A stretch of 64,000 nt of DNA, taken from assembly GCA_000720805.1 (NCBI GenBank), contig JODI01000034.1:73898-137897 (forward strand), written 5' to 3'. Made by a program: the position numbers and the translations under genes. This document shows, one piece after another, positions 34,596 through 43,512 of this stretch (position 1 is its first letter; each line of letters opens with the position of its first letter). The notes below the pieces were generated by a model. That model worked only from the letters and a program-made list of their open reading frames with translations. It was not told the DNA's origin and ran no database searches. The stretch is from Streptomyces violaceoruber (GTDB lineage: Bacteria; Actinomycetota; Actinomycetes; Streptomycetales; Streptomycetaceae).

Positions 34596-35833
34596 GGAAG
34601 CTCCACACGCAGCAGGGTCGGTCCGCCCGGCGGGCTGGACAGGGAGAGTCTGCCATCGAGCACCGACACCCGGTCGGCGAGCCCGGTCAGCCCGGTACCG
34701 ACGGCCTCGTCCGCCCCGCCGTGTCCGTCGTCGCGGACGCACAGCACGAGCCGTCCGTCGTCGTAGCCCCCGCTGATGTGGGCACGGTCCGCCCCGCTGT
34801 GCCTGGCGACGTTCGTGAGCGCCTCGCAGACGACGAAGTAGGCGGCCGATTCCACGGACTGGGGCAGGCGGTCCGGCAGTTCCAGCTCCACGTCCACCAG
34901 GACCGGACTGCGGTCGGCCGCGTCGGCGACGGCGGCTTCGAGGCCGTAGTCGGCGAGGACCTTGGGGTGGATGCCGTGGACGAGCTCACGCAGCTCCGCG
35001 AGGGCCTGCCCGGCCTCCTCGTGGGCCCTGGCGAGCTGGTCGGCGAGGGGCCCCGGTGGGGCGTCCAGGCGAGCCAGGCCGAGGGTCATGGTGAGGGCGA
35101 CGAGCCGCTGTTGGGCACCGTCATGCAGATCCCGCTCGATGCGCCGCCGCTCCGCCTCGAAGGCGTCCACCAACCGCACCCGGGAGCGTACGAGTTCGGT
35201 GACCCGTTCGCTGTCCTTCGAGGTCAGCATTGCCCGCGCCAGCGCGGCCCGCCCCGCGGCCACGACCCCCAGCGCGTAGGCGCCCATGCCCAGCAGAAGC
35301 ACCCCCAGTGCGGCCGTCGCGCCCGCTCCCGCCCAGCTGTCGACGGTCCACAGCTTGGCCACCTTCGCCTCGCCGTCGTCGGCGACCAGCACCGGTACGG
35401 CGACCATGGCGAGCGGCACCCCGGCAGCGAGGACGACGGCCAGCGCGTCGAGCGGCCACAGCACGAACGCGAGCAGGAGGGCGTACGCCAACTCCCGCCA
35501 CGTGGCGGCCTCTTGCAGCCGCGTCGCCAGCCACCTCCGCAGCCCCGGCTGTCCGGGCACGCGGTGGCCGTCGCCGGCGTCCGGCCCCGCCCCGACCAGT
35601 CCCAGCCGCCACCGCTCCACGCCCGCCACCGGGATCCCGGCCAACGCGGTCAGCACGAGCAGCGGCAACCCGACGAGGACGACGGCCAGCGCACCGCCCA
35701 CCACCACTCCACCGAGGAGCGCGACGAGGACGACCGCGCCGAACAGCGCGCCGCCGCCCAGGTAGGCGACCGCGCGCCAGGGCCAGACCGATCTCAGGTA
35801 TCCACGGCCGCCGAGGGCCTGCCAGACGCTCAC
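34565..35833 (-). CDS. Sensor histidine kinase (HisKA_3 type)
   Basis: Protein of 422 aa. The N-terminal sensor region has five or six membrane segments in two groups (about 20-75 and 125-205), of the 'putative sensor' type with little extracytoplasmic sequence. The dimerisation/phospho-acceptor helix is EAERRRIERDLHDGAQQRLV, and the ATPase has EALTNVARHSGA (N box), DDGHGGADEAVGTGLTGLAD (G box). The start is GTG 35833. The upstream ABC transporter is divergent and is the likely regulon, as in antimicrobial-peptide or envelope-stress modules. Confidence 0.92.
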   Translation of the reverse strand: MSVWQALGGRGYLRSVWPWRAVAYLGGGALFGAVVLVALLGGVVVGGALAVVLVGLPLLVLTALAGIPVAGVERWRLGLVGAGPDAGDGHRVPGQPGLRRWLATRLQEAATWRELAYALLLAFVLWPLDALAVVLAAGVPLAMVAVPVLVADDGEAKVAKLWTVDSWAGAGATAALGVLLLGMGAYALGVVAAGRAALARAMLTSKDSERVTELVRSRVRLVDAFEAERRRIERDLHDGAQQRLVALTMTLGLARLDAPPGPLADQLARAHEEAGQALAELRELVHGIHPKVLADYGLEAAVADAADRSPVLVDVELELPDRLPQSVESAAYFVVCEALTNVARHSGADRAHISGGYDDGRLVLCVRDDGHGGADEAVGTGLTGLADRVSVLDGRLSLSSPPGGPTLLRVELPCRPRRRTDL

Positions 35834-35962
35834 GGGGATCACCGTAGAAGCGGAGCGGGCGGCGCGGGGCCATGGGCCGGGACGGAGGGTCGAAGGTATG
35901 CCTGGCCCTACCCCAAGTCTCGTTCCTGCCGCACTGCTTCGGCCCCTGGTCGCGCGGTTGTC

Positions 35963-36007
35963 TGGACCCATCGACACCAATCAGCTGGACCCATCGACAC
36001 CAACCAG
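35963..36007. repeat. 22-bp direct repeat in the kinase/ABC promoter region
   Basis: Two copies (35963-35984 and 35986-36007) of TGGACCCATCGACACCAAYC followed by AG, one base apart (period 23), identical except for one position. They lie 18 bases upstream of the ABC ATPase start and are candidate response-regulator sites. Confidence 0.8.
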
Positions 36008-36024
36008 TGGGAGCAGAGCCGAAG

Positions 36025-36825
36025 ATGAGACCCGACGCGATCGAACTCCGGTCCGTGAGCAAGCGGTACGGCACGGGCGGCAGCACCGTGACCGCCCTCG
36101 ACGACATCACACTGGCCTTCCCCGCCGGCACCTTCACCGCCGTCATGGGGCCGTCCGGCTCGGGCAAGTCGACGTTGCTGCAGTGCGCCGCCGGGCTGGA
36201 CCGGCCGACCTCGGGCTCGGTACGGGTCGGTGACACGGAGCTGACGACGCTGAGCGAGCGCCGGCTGACCCTGCTGCGGCGCCGGCGCGTCGGCTTCGTG
36301 TTCCAGGCGTTCAACCTGCTGCCGTCCCTGACCGCGGCGCAGAACGTCGCCCTGCCGCTGCGCCTGGCCGGCCGCCGCCCGGCGCGGTCGCGGGTGCGGG
36401 AGGTGCTGTGCCAGGTCGGCCTGGGCGACCGGGCCGGTCACCGTCCCTCACAGCTCTCCGGCGGCCAGCAGCAGCGTGTCGCCCTGGCCCGCGCCCTCAT
36501 CACCGGCCCCGAGGTCCTCTTCGCCGACGAGCCGACGGGGGCGCTGGACTCCCGGACCGGGCGTGAGGTGCTGGCACTGCTGCGGGACCTCGTCGACACC
36601 GGGGGCGGCACGGTGGTGATGGTGACCCACGATCCGGTGGCCGCTTCGTACGCGGACCGGGTGGTGTTCCTCGTGGACGGCCGGGTGAGCGGGGAGCTGA
36701 CGAAGCCGTCCGCCGGTGAGATCGCGGCGCACCTGACCACGCTGGAGGCCGGAGAGGTGGCCGCGCACCTGACCGGGTTCGGGGCGGCCGGGTTCGGGGC
36801 TGCTGGGAAGGCCACGACGTGCTGA
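36025..36825 (+). CDS. ABC transporter ATP-binding protein (LolD/MacB type)
   Basis: Protein of 266 aa. Walker A GPSGSGKSTLLQ, Q-loop VFQAFNLLPSL, signature LSGGQQQRVALARAL, Walker B VLFADEPTGALDS and switch His VMVTHD are all intact. The C-terminal 40 residues include an internal duplication (GEIAAHLTTLEA and GEVAAHLTGFGA) followed by AAGFGAAG. ATG 36025 begins MRPDAIELRSVSK. Its stop overlaps the permease start. It is divergent from the kinase. Confidence 0.94.
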   Translation: MRPDAIELRSVSKRYGTGGSTVTALDDITLAFPAGTFTAVMGPSGSGKSTLLQCAAGLDRPTSGSVRVGDTELTTLSERRLTLLRRRRVGFVFQAFNLLPSLTAAQNVALPLRLAGRRPARSRVREVLCQVGLGDRAGHRPSQLSGGQQQRVALARALITGPEVLFADEPTGALDSRTGREVLALLRDLVDTGGGTVVMVTHDPVAASYADRVVFLVDGRVSGELTKPSAGEIAAHLTTLEAGEVAAHLTGFGAAGFGAAGKATTC

Positions 36826-39326
36826 CCCTCGCCCTCCACACCCTGCGCACCCGCCGGCTCACCTTCGCCGGCACCTTCCTCGCCCTGTCCCTCGGTGTCG
36901 CGCTGCTCACCGTGATGGGCCTGGTCCTCGCCTCCTCCCTGGACGCACCGCACCGCGCGCCGGAGCGGTTCGCGGCGGCCCCGGTCGTGGTGAAGGGCCA
37001 GGACACCCTGCGCGTCCCCACCCCGAGCGGCGTCCGCGTCGGTCCGCTGGCAGACCCGCGCCCCGTCCCGCCCCGCACCGTCGCGGCCCTGCGCACCCTC
37101 GGCCCGGTCGTCGAGGACCGCACTTTCCCCGTACGAGCCACCGGCGCTTCCGGAGCACCCGGGGAGGTACCCGGCGACCTGGTGGGCCACCCCTGGTCGA
37201 CGGCCGCGTTCGCTCCGTACCGCCTGAGCGCGGGCCGCGCCCCGCGCGCCGCCGACGAGGTCGTGGCGACCGGCGTGTGGACGGCCGTGGGCAAGCGTCT
37301 GCACACCGACACGGGTACCGTCCGCGTGGTCGGCACGGTCACCGGTCCCGCCGTCGAGAACGCCTTCTTCTACACCGACTCCCGCGCGGCCCGCCTCGCC
37401 CCGGTGAGCACCCAACTGGTCGTGGACGCGGACGCGTCGGCGGTACGACGGGCGGTGCACGCCACAGCCGTACAGCGGCCGACGCAGCCAGGACCGACGG
37501 TCCTCACCGGCGACGCACGCCGGCTCGCCGACGCCGATCCCGACCGGGACCGTGAGGCGCTGACCGCGCTGAACGCCCTGTTCGGCACGGCCGGCGGGGT
37601 CGCCGCGTTCGTGTCGGTGTTCGTCGTGGCGTCCACGTTCGCCTTCGCGGTCGCCCAGCGGCGCCGGGAGTTCGGCCTGCTGCGCACGGCAGGCGCCACG
37701 CCGGGCCAGATCCGGCGGACGGTCGTCGCGGAGGCCCTGCTGGTCGGCGTGCTGGCGTCGGCGGCCGGCTGCGCACTGGGCGGATACGCGGCCCCGCACC
37801 TGGTCGCACGGATCGTGTCCGACGGCCTGGCCCCGTCCTGGTTCGGCATCGGCGACCACGTCTGGCCGTACCATCTGGCCTTCTGGACCGGCCTGTCGGT
37901 GGCCCTCACCGGCGTGCTGGCCGCGTCCTGGCGAGCGGGTCGGACGGCCCCCTCGCAGGCACTGCGCGACGCCTCCGTCGACACGGCGGCGACGCCCCGG
38001 GGCCGGCTGCTGACCGGTACGGTCCTGCTCCTCACCGCCGCCGTGACCCTGGCCGTGGCCCTGCTGACCGACCCGGGCGACCTCCTGCACCGCAAGACGT
38101 ACGTGAGCCGCCCCCTGCTCCTGATCACCGCGGTCGCCCTGCTCTCCCCGCTCGTGGTGGGCCCTGTGACCCGGCTGCTGACCCGCCTCCCGGCCACCCG
38201 CCTGCCCGGCGCCGCCGCCATGCTGGTCCGCGAGAACGCCACCGCCCACGTCCTGCGCACCGCCTCCGTGGCGGCCCCTGTCCTGGTCACGATCGCCCTC
38301 ACCGGCTCCCTGCTCGGTGCCACGGCGACCCTCGGCGAGGCGAGGACGGCGGAGATACGACAGCGCACGATCGCGGACTTCGTCGTGGCCCCGGCGACCA
38401 CCGGTGCCGGCGTGGACCCGGCGACCGTACGACGTCTGCGCGCCGTGCCCGGAGCCGAGGTCTCCGTGACCGCGTCGAGCGAGATCCACACCCTGGAGGA
38501 CGGCGTGGCCCTGATCAGGTCCACGGCTCGCGCGGCCGACCCGGAGGCGCTCGCCGCGACCGTAAGACTGCCCCTCCTCGCCGGCCGGATCACCGACCTC
38601 GACGACGACTCGATCATCGTGAACGAGGAGTGGGCCCGGCACACGGTGGGCGAGCGCGTGACGGTCTGGCTCGGCGACGGCACCCGCAGGCCCCTGCGCA
38701 TCGCCGCGGTCATGCCCACCGGCACCGGCGACAACGGCGTCTACGTCACCGCGGCGAACGTACCGAGCGCAGCCCCCGTGGACCGGGTGGACGTCACCGT
38801 GGCGAAGGACGCGAACGCGGCGCCGGTGGAGGCGGAACTGCGGCGGGCGGCGTCACCCGCGGGCGCCCGGGTCCTCACCCGCGAGGAATGGATCCGCACC
38901 GTGTCACCCCACACCGACCCCACGACCCGGCTCGGCTTCCTCCTCGTCCTCGGCCTGGCCCTCCTCTACACGGGCATCTCGCTGGCGAACACCCTGGTCA
39001 TGGCGACCGCGGACCGGCGACAGGAGTTCGCCGCACTCCGACTGGCGGGAGCCACGCACGGACAACTCCTGCGCCTGGTCACCGCGGAGGCCCTGACGAC
39101 AGTGACCGTCGGCACCCTCCTCGGCCTCCTGGTGGCCACCCTCAACCTCCTTGGCCTGTGGGCCGCACTGGGCCTCCAGTCCGTCTGGCTCCCCCTCCAA
39201 CTCCCCTGGCGCGCTTTGGGAGTCGGGACAGCCACCTGCGCCCTCCTCGCGGTGGTCTCGGCGCTCGCGCCGACGGCTTCGGCTCTCAGGCGGCGGGCCG
39301 TGGAGGCGGCGGGCGCACGGGCGTGA
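36819..39326 (+). CDS. FtsX-like ABC transporter permease (duplicated)
   Basis: Protein of 835 aa containing two FtsX/MacB permease modules. An N-terminal helix (15-40) is followed by a periplasmic-type domain, three helices around 250-370 with AQRRREFGLLRTAGATPGQI, further helices to about 470, a second extracytoplasmic domain, and a last trio of helices (about 700-825) with ADRRQEFAALRLAGATHGQL. GTG 36819 overlaps the ATPase stop. Relatives move lipids, lipoproteins or antimicrobial peptides without a solute-binding protein. It ends ALRRRAVEAAGARA. Confidence 0.93.
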   Translation: MLTLALHTLRTRRLTFAGTFLALSLGVALLTVMGLVLASSLDAPHRAPERFAAAPVVVKGQDTLRVPTPSGVRVGPLADPRPVPPRTVAALRTLGPVVEDRTFPVRATGASGAPGEVPGDLVGHPWSTAAFAPYRLSAGRAPRAADEVVATGVWTAVGKRLHTDTGTVRVVGTVTGPAVENAFFYTDSRAARLAPVSTQLVVDADASAVRRAVHATAVQRPTQPGPTVLTGDARRLADADPDRDREALTALNALFGTAGGVAAFVSVFVVASTFAFAVAQRRREFGLLRTAGATPGQIRRTVVAEALLVGVLASAAGCALGGYAAPHLVARIVSDGLAPSWFGIGDHVWPYHLAFWTGLSVALTGVLAASWRAGRTAPSQALRDASVDTAATPRGRLLTGTVLLLTAAVTLAVALLTDPGDLLHRKTYVSRPLLLITAVALLSPLVVGPVTRLLTRLPATRLPGAAAMLVRENATAHVLRTASVAAPVLVTIALTGSLLGATATLGEARTAEIRQRTIADFVVAPATTGAGVDPATVRRLRAVPGAEVSVTASSEIHTLEDGVALIRSTARAADPEALAATVRLPLLAGRITDLDDDSIIVNEEWARHTVGERVTVWLGDGTRRPLRIAAVMPTGTGDNGVYVTAANVPSAAPVDRVDVTVAKDANAAPVEAELRRAASPAGARVLTREEWIRTVSPHTDPTTRLGFLLVLGLALLYTGISLANTLVMATADRRQEFAALRLAGATHGQLLRLVTAEALTTVTVGTLLGLLVATLNLLGLWAALGLQSVWLPLQLPWRALGVGTATCALLAVVSALAPTASALRRRAVEAAGARA

Positions 39327-39447
39327 GGGGCCCGGCCCGATGCGGGGCGTGGGTTCGGTTAGGGTCGGCGTCTGACGCTCGGCGTCGTGGTGAGGGGGCG
39401 GCTGGGGCGACCCCGGCCGGAACTCGTGAGCAGGACGGTGGGCGCGG

Positions 39448-40065
39448 ATGGCGAGCTGGCAGGAGTTGGACGCCGAGGTGGCAAGCCAGTTGGCCCAGGC
39501 GTCCCCGGACGAGTGCTTCGTCTTCGCCGTGGGCGTGGCGGAGCGACTGATGCGGGCCGAGGAGGCTCTGCCGGCCGACGAGCGGACGGAGTACGCCCTC
39601 GGCCTCCGTCCGCTGCTCGACGCGCTCTGGGAAGCCGCGTTGGGCGACACCACGGCGTTCGGCGACATCAAGCGCGGGCTGGGGGCGTACCTCCTGAGCG
39701 AGTACTGCCACAACGACGGGCAGGACGGCCCCGGTGACGCCGACGAGGCGGCGGCGGCCGCGGTCCTCTGCACTGCCGCGGCCCACCTGTTCGGAAACAG
39801 TGGCCTCGCCTCCGTGGTGAGCGGACGAGCCGTCGAGGCCGTGGACGAGCGTCTGAACAGGCATGACAGCCACGCCGACGACCCCGACCGCGTCCTCGCT
39901 GCCGAACTGCGCCGACAGCTCCGTGATCTGGACCTCATAAGCCGGCACAGCGCGTCCCTGCGCCATGCCGGCCTGGGCCTGGACATCGAGACCTCCGCCC
40001 GACTGCGCCAGGCTCTGCGTGTCCCTCTGTCTTCCGTCGAGGCCGGCGAAGACCGGCCCCAGTGA
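39448..40065 (+). CDS. Hypothetical protein
   Basis: Soluble helical protein of 205 aa, beginning MASWQELDAEVASQLAQASP. Leu/Ala heptad-like stretches (ERLMRAEEALPADERTEYAL, AELRRQLRDLDLISRHSASL) suggest a helical bundle. There is no catalytic motif, Cys pair or membrane segment. ATG 39448 has AGGA 12 bases upstream, a poor spacing, but no other in-frame start is better. It is 121 bases after the permease, so cotranscription is possible. I do not recognise the family. Confidence 0.7.
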   Translation: MASWQELDAEVASQLAQASPDECFVFAVGVAERLMRAEEALPADERTEYALGLRPLLDALWEAALGDTTAFGDIKRGLGAYLLSEYCHNDGQDGPGDADEAAAAAVLCTAAAHLFGNSGLASVVSGRAVEAVDERLNRHDSHADDPDRVLAAELRRQLRDLDLISRHSASLRHAGLGLDIETSARLRQALRVPLSSVEAGEDRPQ

Positions 40066-40092
40066 GTCGCCCACCGCGCTCCATACAGCAGA

Positions 40093-40122
40093 AGACCCGC
40101 TCCTGATCCCAGGAACGGGTCT
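40093..40122 (-). terminator. Terminator downstream of tRNA-Ala
   Basis: AGACCCG (40093-40099) pairs with CGGGTCT (40116-40122), with an inner CCTG/CAGG stem. It begins about 11 bases beyond the tRNA 3' end. Confidence 0.7.
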
Positions 40123-40132
40123 CCATGATGCG

Positions 40133-40206
40133 TGGACCTGAGGGGATTCGAACCCCTGGCCCCCTCGATGCGAACGAGGTGCGCTACCGGACTGCGCCAC
40201 AGGCCC
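40133..40206 (-). tRNA. tRNA-Ala (anticodon CGC)
   Basis: 74-base cloverleaf on the minus strand. Acceptor GGGCCTG pairs with CAGGTCC (one G-U), with discriminator A. The D arm has TGGCGCAGTCCGGTAGCGCA. The anticodon stem is CCTCG/CGAGG with loop TTCGCAT (anticodon CGC, Ala). The T arm GGGGTTCGAATCCCC is perfect. The 3' CCA is not encoded, as is common in Streptomyces. No integrase or duplicated 3' end was seen nearby. Confidence 0.97.
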
Positions 40207-40282
40207 TTGCAACGAGTGAAACTCTAGCATCCCCGTCCGGGTGCTTGGAAATCCGTTCCCGGGCTGGTCAAGCTGTTGTAGG

Positions 40283-41575
40283 TCACTCGTTGGCGGCGCG
40301 CGGACGGTCGCCGTCCTCGTACTGGTCGAAGAGCGGGGTGCGGCCGCGTTCGCGGGCGCGGCGGGCGGAGGCGGCGCGGCGGGCGTCGGTGCGGTCGCCG
40401 TCCGCCAACCTGTCCTCCGCGTCGGCGGGCTGCTCCTCAGGGTCTCCGTCCCGCGCGACGGGCTCCGCCTCCTGCTCGGGTGTGGCGGCGCTGGACCGCG
40501 CGGAGCTCCACGCGTCGGGCGCTCCCAGGTCCACCTCGGAGGTGGCCCGGGGGGCGACCGGGGCGGTCACGTACGTCGGCAGCGGCACCGGTACCGGGTC
40601 CCAGCTGTCCCCGTGCGCGGGGCGCTGCTGCCGTTCGCGCTGCTGGTCGACCCATTCGGCGTGGTCGGTCTGCTCGACGAGTGCGCGCCGGTCCGCGGCG
40701 AGCGCCGACAGTCCGGGGTCGGTCGCCGGCTCGGGGCCTTCGTCCTGCTCCTCGGTGTCGGCGCCCGCGTCGACGGAGGCTCGTCGGCGCGGCTGGCGGG
40801 CGCGCTCGCGCAGCCGCTGTGCGGCGGCTTCGGCCATGCGCCGGTCCATCTGGTAGGCGAAGCGCCGGCGCTCCTGGGAGCGCAGATAGGCGATGTACGC
40901 GCTGAGCAGTACGGCGGGCACGCCGGGCGCCCACAGGAACGCGAGCCCTCCGACCGCCGCGACGATGGCGCCCAGCGTGAAGGCGAGGAACAGCATGACC
41001 GTCGTACGCCGTCGGCGCGCGAGCACCTTCAGGCGCTGGGCGCGCGCCGCGGCCGCCTCCGAGGCGGCCGCGCGCCGGGCGGCCTGCGCCCGCTGCGCCG
41101 CCGACCCGTTCCCGGCCCGAGGTTCCTGCCCCGAGCCGCCCGCGTCTTCCCGCCCGGGCCCACGGCCCCCGTCACGTGCGGATGCACGGGCCGCCTCGCG
41201 CGACGCCGCCGTCTCGCGGACAGGCTCGCGTGTCGGTTCCCCCTCCGGTTCCGTTCTCCCCTGGCTCTGCTCCTGGACCGCCGCCCGTGCCTGCGGACGG
41301 ATCGGAGGCATGGCGAAGGCGCGGACGTCCACCGAGTCGGTGACGGCGTCCGCGTCGTCGGCGCCCGGCTCCCCCTCCTCGGTGGAGCGCGCCCGCAGGT
41401 CCTTGGCGTATCGGCGCTCCATCCCCGCCCGTCCGGACAGCAACCGGATGGCTGTGCTGAAGCGTTCCGTCGGACGGGCCTCGTTCAGCTCGTCCTGCCT
41501 ACGGAGCCACATCGGCACCAAGTAGGCGGCCCAGGCCCCGACAATGACTGCGTAGATGAGGCCGCTGCTGCTCAC
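40283..41575 (-). CDS. sepX: Divisome protein SepX / gephyrin-like protein receptor GlpR
   Basis: Protein of 430 aa. An N-terminal helix (SGLIYAVIVGAWAAYLVPMW, residues 3-23) is followed by a conserved juxtamembrane stretch (RRQDELNEARPTERFSTAIR). A long Glu/Arg/Ala disordered region (about 85-180), two membrane helices (about 188-230, TVMLFLAFTLGAIVAAVGG) and a charged C-terminal tail complete it. This is the architecture of Streptomyces SepX, a membrane protein that recruits FtsZ/DynB for division, and of corynebacterial GlpR, the receptor for gephyrin-like Glp. The partner gene moeA/glp lies 2 kb upstream on the same strand. GTG 41575 is 7 bases after TACCGT and has no usable ribosome site. 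Confidence 0.9.
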   Translation of the reverse strand: MSSSGLIYAVIVGAWAAYLVPMWLRRQDELNEARPTERFSTAIRLLSGRAGMERRYAKDLRARSTEEGEPGADDADAVTDSVDVRAFAMPPIRPQARAAVQEQSQGRTEPEGEPTREPVRETAASREAARASARDGGRGPGREDAGGSGQEPRAGNGSAAQRAQAARRAAASEAAAARAQRLKVLARRRRTTVMLFLAFTLGAIVAAVGGLAFLWAPGVPAVLLSAYIAYLRSQERRRFAYQMDRRMAEAAAQRLRERARQPRRRASVDAGADTEEQDEGPEPATDPGLSALAADRRALVEQTDHAEWVDQQRERQQRPAHGDSWDPVPVPLPTYVTAPVAPRATSEVDLGAPDAWSSARSSAATPEQEAEPVARDGDPEEQPADAEDRLADGDRTDARRAASARRARERGRTPLFDQYEDGDRPRAANE

Positions 41576-41582
41576 GCCTCAC

Positions 41583-41588
41583 ACGGTA
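41583..41588 (-). promoter_or_regulatory. Candidate -10 for leaderless sepX
   Basis: On the minus strand TACCGT is followed by 7 bases and the GTG start. The upstream 41600-41780 stretch is noticeably AT-richer than the rest of the window and includes a seven-T run. Confidence 0.45.
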
Positions 41589-41779
41589 GAGGGGTTTGCG
41601 TGAGGCCATCTGCCAATTGAGCCGGTGTGTCGCACGATCTGGCTGATATTTCGAGCTTTTTTTGCGACCGATGCGATCAGCAGACCACTGCGGGCGTGAA
41701 TTCAGTGCTCCGAGACGGTCACCCACCGATCACTTTCGAACACATATTCAATTTCCAAAGCCACGGTCCCCCGCACGCG

Positions 41780-42418
41780 CTACGCGGGATTGTCGTGCGG
41801 CGTGCTCCTGGAGCGTGCCCGCTGCCACCGCCTGAGCAAACCGTCCGGCACCTCTTCCGCGGTGAGCGCGAAGACGAGGTGGTCGCGCCAGGCGCCGTCG
41901 ATGTGGAGATAGCGCGGGCGCATCCCCTCCTCGCGGAATCCGAGTTTCTCCACCACCCGGCGGCTGGGCCCGTTCTCGGGGCGAATGCAGACCTCGATGC
42001 GGTGCAGTCCGACGGTGCGGAAACAGTGGTCCACGACCAGCGCCACAGAGGTCGGCATGACACCGCGGCCGGCCACCGACTCGTCCACCCAGTAGCCGAT
42101 GTGCCCCGAACACATCGAGCCCCAGGTGATCCCGGCGACCGTCAATTGCCCGACCAGTCGGCCCTGGTACTCGATGACGAACGGCAGCATCCGTCCGGCG
42201 TGCGCCTCGGCCCGCAGATGCCGGACCATCTGCCGGTAGGTCGGGCGGTGTGCGATCGGTCCGCTGGGCGTGGGCGGCGGAATGGTCGCCTCCCAGGGCC
42301 GCAGCCAGTCCCGGTTGCGCCGGTTGACCTCGCGCCAGGCACGCTGGTCGCGCATCTTTATCGGCCTCAGGACGACATCGCCGTCCGCCAGTACGGCAGG
42401 CCAGGATGGGCTGTTCAG
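41780..42418 (-). CDS. GNAT acetyltransferase, RimJ/RimL-like
   Basis: GNAT of 212 aa if started at CTG 42418, or 191 aa from ATG 42355. The CTG start overlaps the mog stop (CTGA), has GGGGGTG 4 bases upstream, and adds [20 protein letters not shown], the beta-1 strand a GNAT fold needs; no ATG/GTG/TTG lies upstream in frame. Motifs: HIGYWVDESVAGRGVMPTSV (acetyl-CoA loop), IEVCIRPENGPSRRVVEKLG and LHIDGAWRDHLVFAL, typical of RimJ-like N-terminal acetyltransferases. Its place between glp and glpR is conserved in actinobacteria, as I recall (Rv0995 rimJ in M. tuberculosis). Confidence 0.9.
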   Translation of the reverse strand: MNSPSWPAVLADGDVVLRPIKMRDQRAWREVNRRNRDWLRPWEATIPPPTPSGPIAHRPTYRQMVRHLRAEAHAGRMLPFVIEYQGRLVGQLTVAGITWGSMCSGHIGYWVDESVAGRGVMPTSVALVVDHCFRTVGLHRIEVCIRPENGPSRRVVEKLGFREEGMRPRYLHIDGAWRDHLVFALTAEEVPDGLLRRWQRARSRSTPHDNPA

Positions 42419-42921
42419 CTCGCACCCCCACTGCCGGCGTCGGGTCTTGGATGGTCGCCACCGCGGATCTGGTCGACGGCGTGTGTCAACAGGGGCTCCA
42501 GGACGGCCAGTCCGTCCTTCACCCCGCCGGAGGAGCCCGGCAGATTGATGATCAGCGTGCGCCCCGCCACTCCGGCCAGGCCCCGGGACAGGGAGGCCGT
42601 CGGGACCTTGTCCCTTCCGTACGCGCGGATCGCCTCAGCGATGCCGGGCACCTCGTGGTCGATCACCTCGCGGGTCGCCTCGGGGGTGCGGTCGGTGGGT
42701 GAGATGCCGGTGCCGCCGGTGGTGACGATCACGTCGTACCCGGCGTCGGCCCCGGCACGCAGGGCGGCTTGGACCGGGTCCCCGTCGGGCACCACCTGCG
42801 GACCGTCGACGGCGAACCCGAATCGCTTCAGGCCGTCGGCGACCAGCGGGCCGCCCTTGTCCTCGTAGACCCCGGAGGCGGCCCGGTTGGAGGCGGTGAT
42901 CACGAGGGCGCGATACGTCAT
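42415..42921 (-). CDS. mog: Molybdopterin adenylyltransferase (MogA/MoaB family)
   Basis: Protein of 168 aa. The MoCF fold shows [39 protein letters not shown] (the TTGGTG(I/V) motif, with the following Asp) and [16 protein letters not shown] (the LPGSP-like loop). It adenylates molybdopterin before Mo insertion by MoeA. ATG 42921 overlaps the moaC stop by 4 bases. Its own stop overlaps the GNAT start. Confidence 0.94.
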   Translation of the reverse strand: MTYRALVITASNRAASGVYEDKGGPLVADGLKRFGFAVDGPQVVPDGDPVQAALRAGADAGYDVIVTTGGTGISPTDRTPEATREVIDHEVPGIAEAIRAYGRDKVPTASLSRGLAGVAGRTLIINLPGSSGGVKDGLAVLEPLLTHAVDQIRGGDHPRPDAGSGGAS

Positions 42922-43430
42922 GCCCGGCTCCAGTCGCCGGACTTGCCGCCCGTCTTCTCCTCGACCCGTACGTCCGTGATGACCGCTCCCTTGTCGACCG
43001 CCTTGACCATGTCGATCACCGTGAGCGCGGCGACGGAGACCGCGGTGAGCGCCTCCATCTCGACGCCCGTGCGGTCAGTCGTCTTCACCGTGGCCCAGAT
43101 CTCCACGGCGTCGTCCGCGACCCTCAGGTCCAGTTTCACACCCGACACCGACAACGGGTGGCACAGCGGAATCAGATCCGGGGTGCGTTTGGCGCCCATG
43201 ATGCCCGCGATCCGGGCGGTGGCGAGGGCGTCGCCCTTCGGGACCCCTTCGCCGCGCAGCAGTTCGACCACGCGGGGTGAGACCAGGACGCGGCCGCTGG
43301 CGCGGGCGGTGCGGGCGGTCACGTCCTTCCCGGACACGTCGACCATGCGGGCCGCGCCCGCCTCGTCGATGTGGGTCAGTCGGTCCTGCACAGGGGATCC
43401 GGGGGTGTGCCCCCGGGAAGGCTCAGTCAT
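42918..43430 (-). CDS. moaC: Cyclic pyranopterin monophosphate synthase
   Basis: Protein of 170 aa that converts the MoaA product to cyclic pyranopterin monophosphate. Motifs: [53 protein letters not shown] (CHP motif), [20 protein letters not shown] and [23 protein letters not shown] 43430 begins [18 protein letters not shown], slightly longer than most family members. The frame upstream to 43502 is not supported. Coupled to mog. Confidence 0.96.
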   Translation of the reverse strand: MTEPSRGHTPGSPVQDRLTHIDEAGAARMVDVSGKDVTARTARASGRVLVSPRVVELLRGEGVPKGDALATARIAGIMGAKRTPDLIPLCHPLSVSGVKLDLRVADDAVEIWATVKTTDRTGVEMEALTAVSVAALTVIDMVKAVDKGAVITDVRVEEKTGGKSGDWSRA

Positions 43431-43512
43431 GCGGTGTGGCGCTCCCGGTCGGGGGCCCTGCGCGGTGCGGCGGGCCTGTCGTGCGCGACACGGTACCTCC
43501 AACCAGGAGGAC

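Noticed and set aside
40133..40206. tRNA-Ala as an integration site for a mobile element
   Set aside because: No integrase, excisionase or repeated tRNA 3' end was seen within the surrounding genes.
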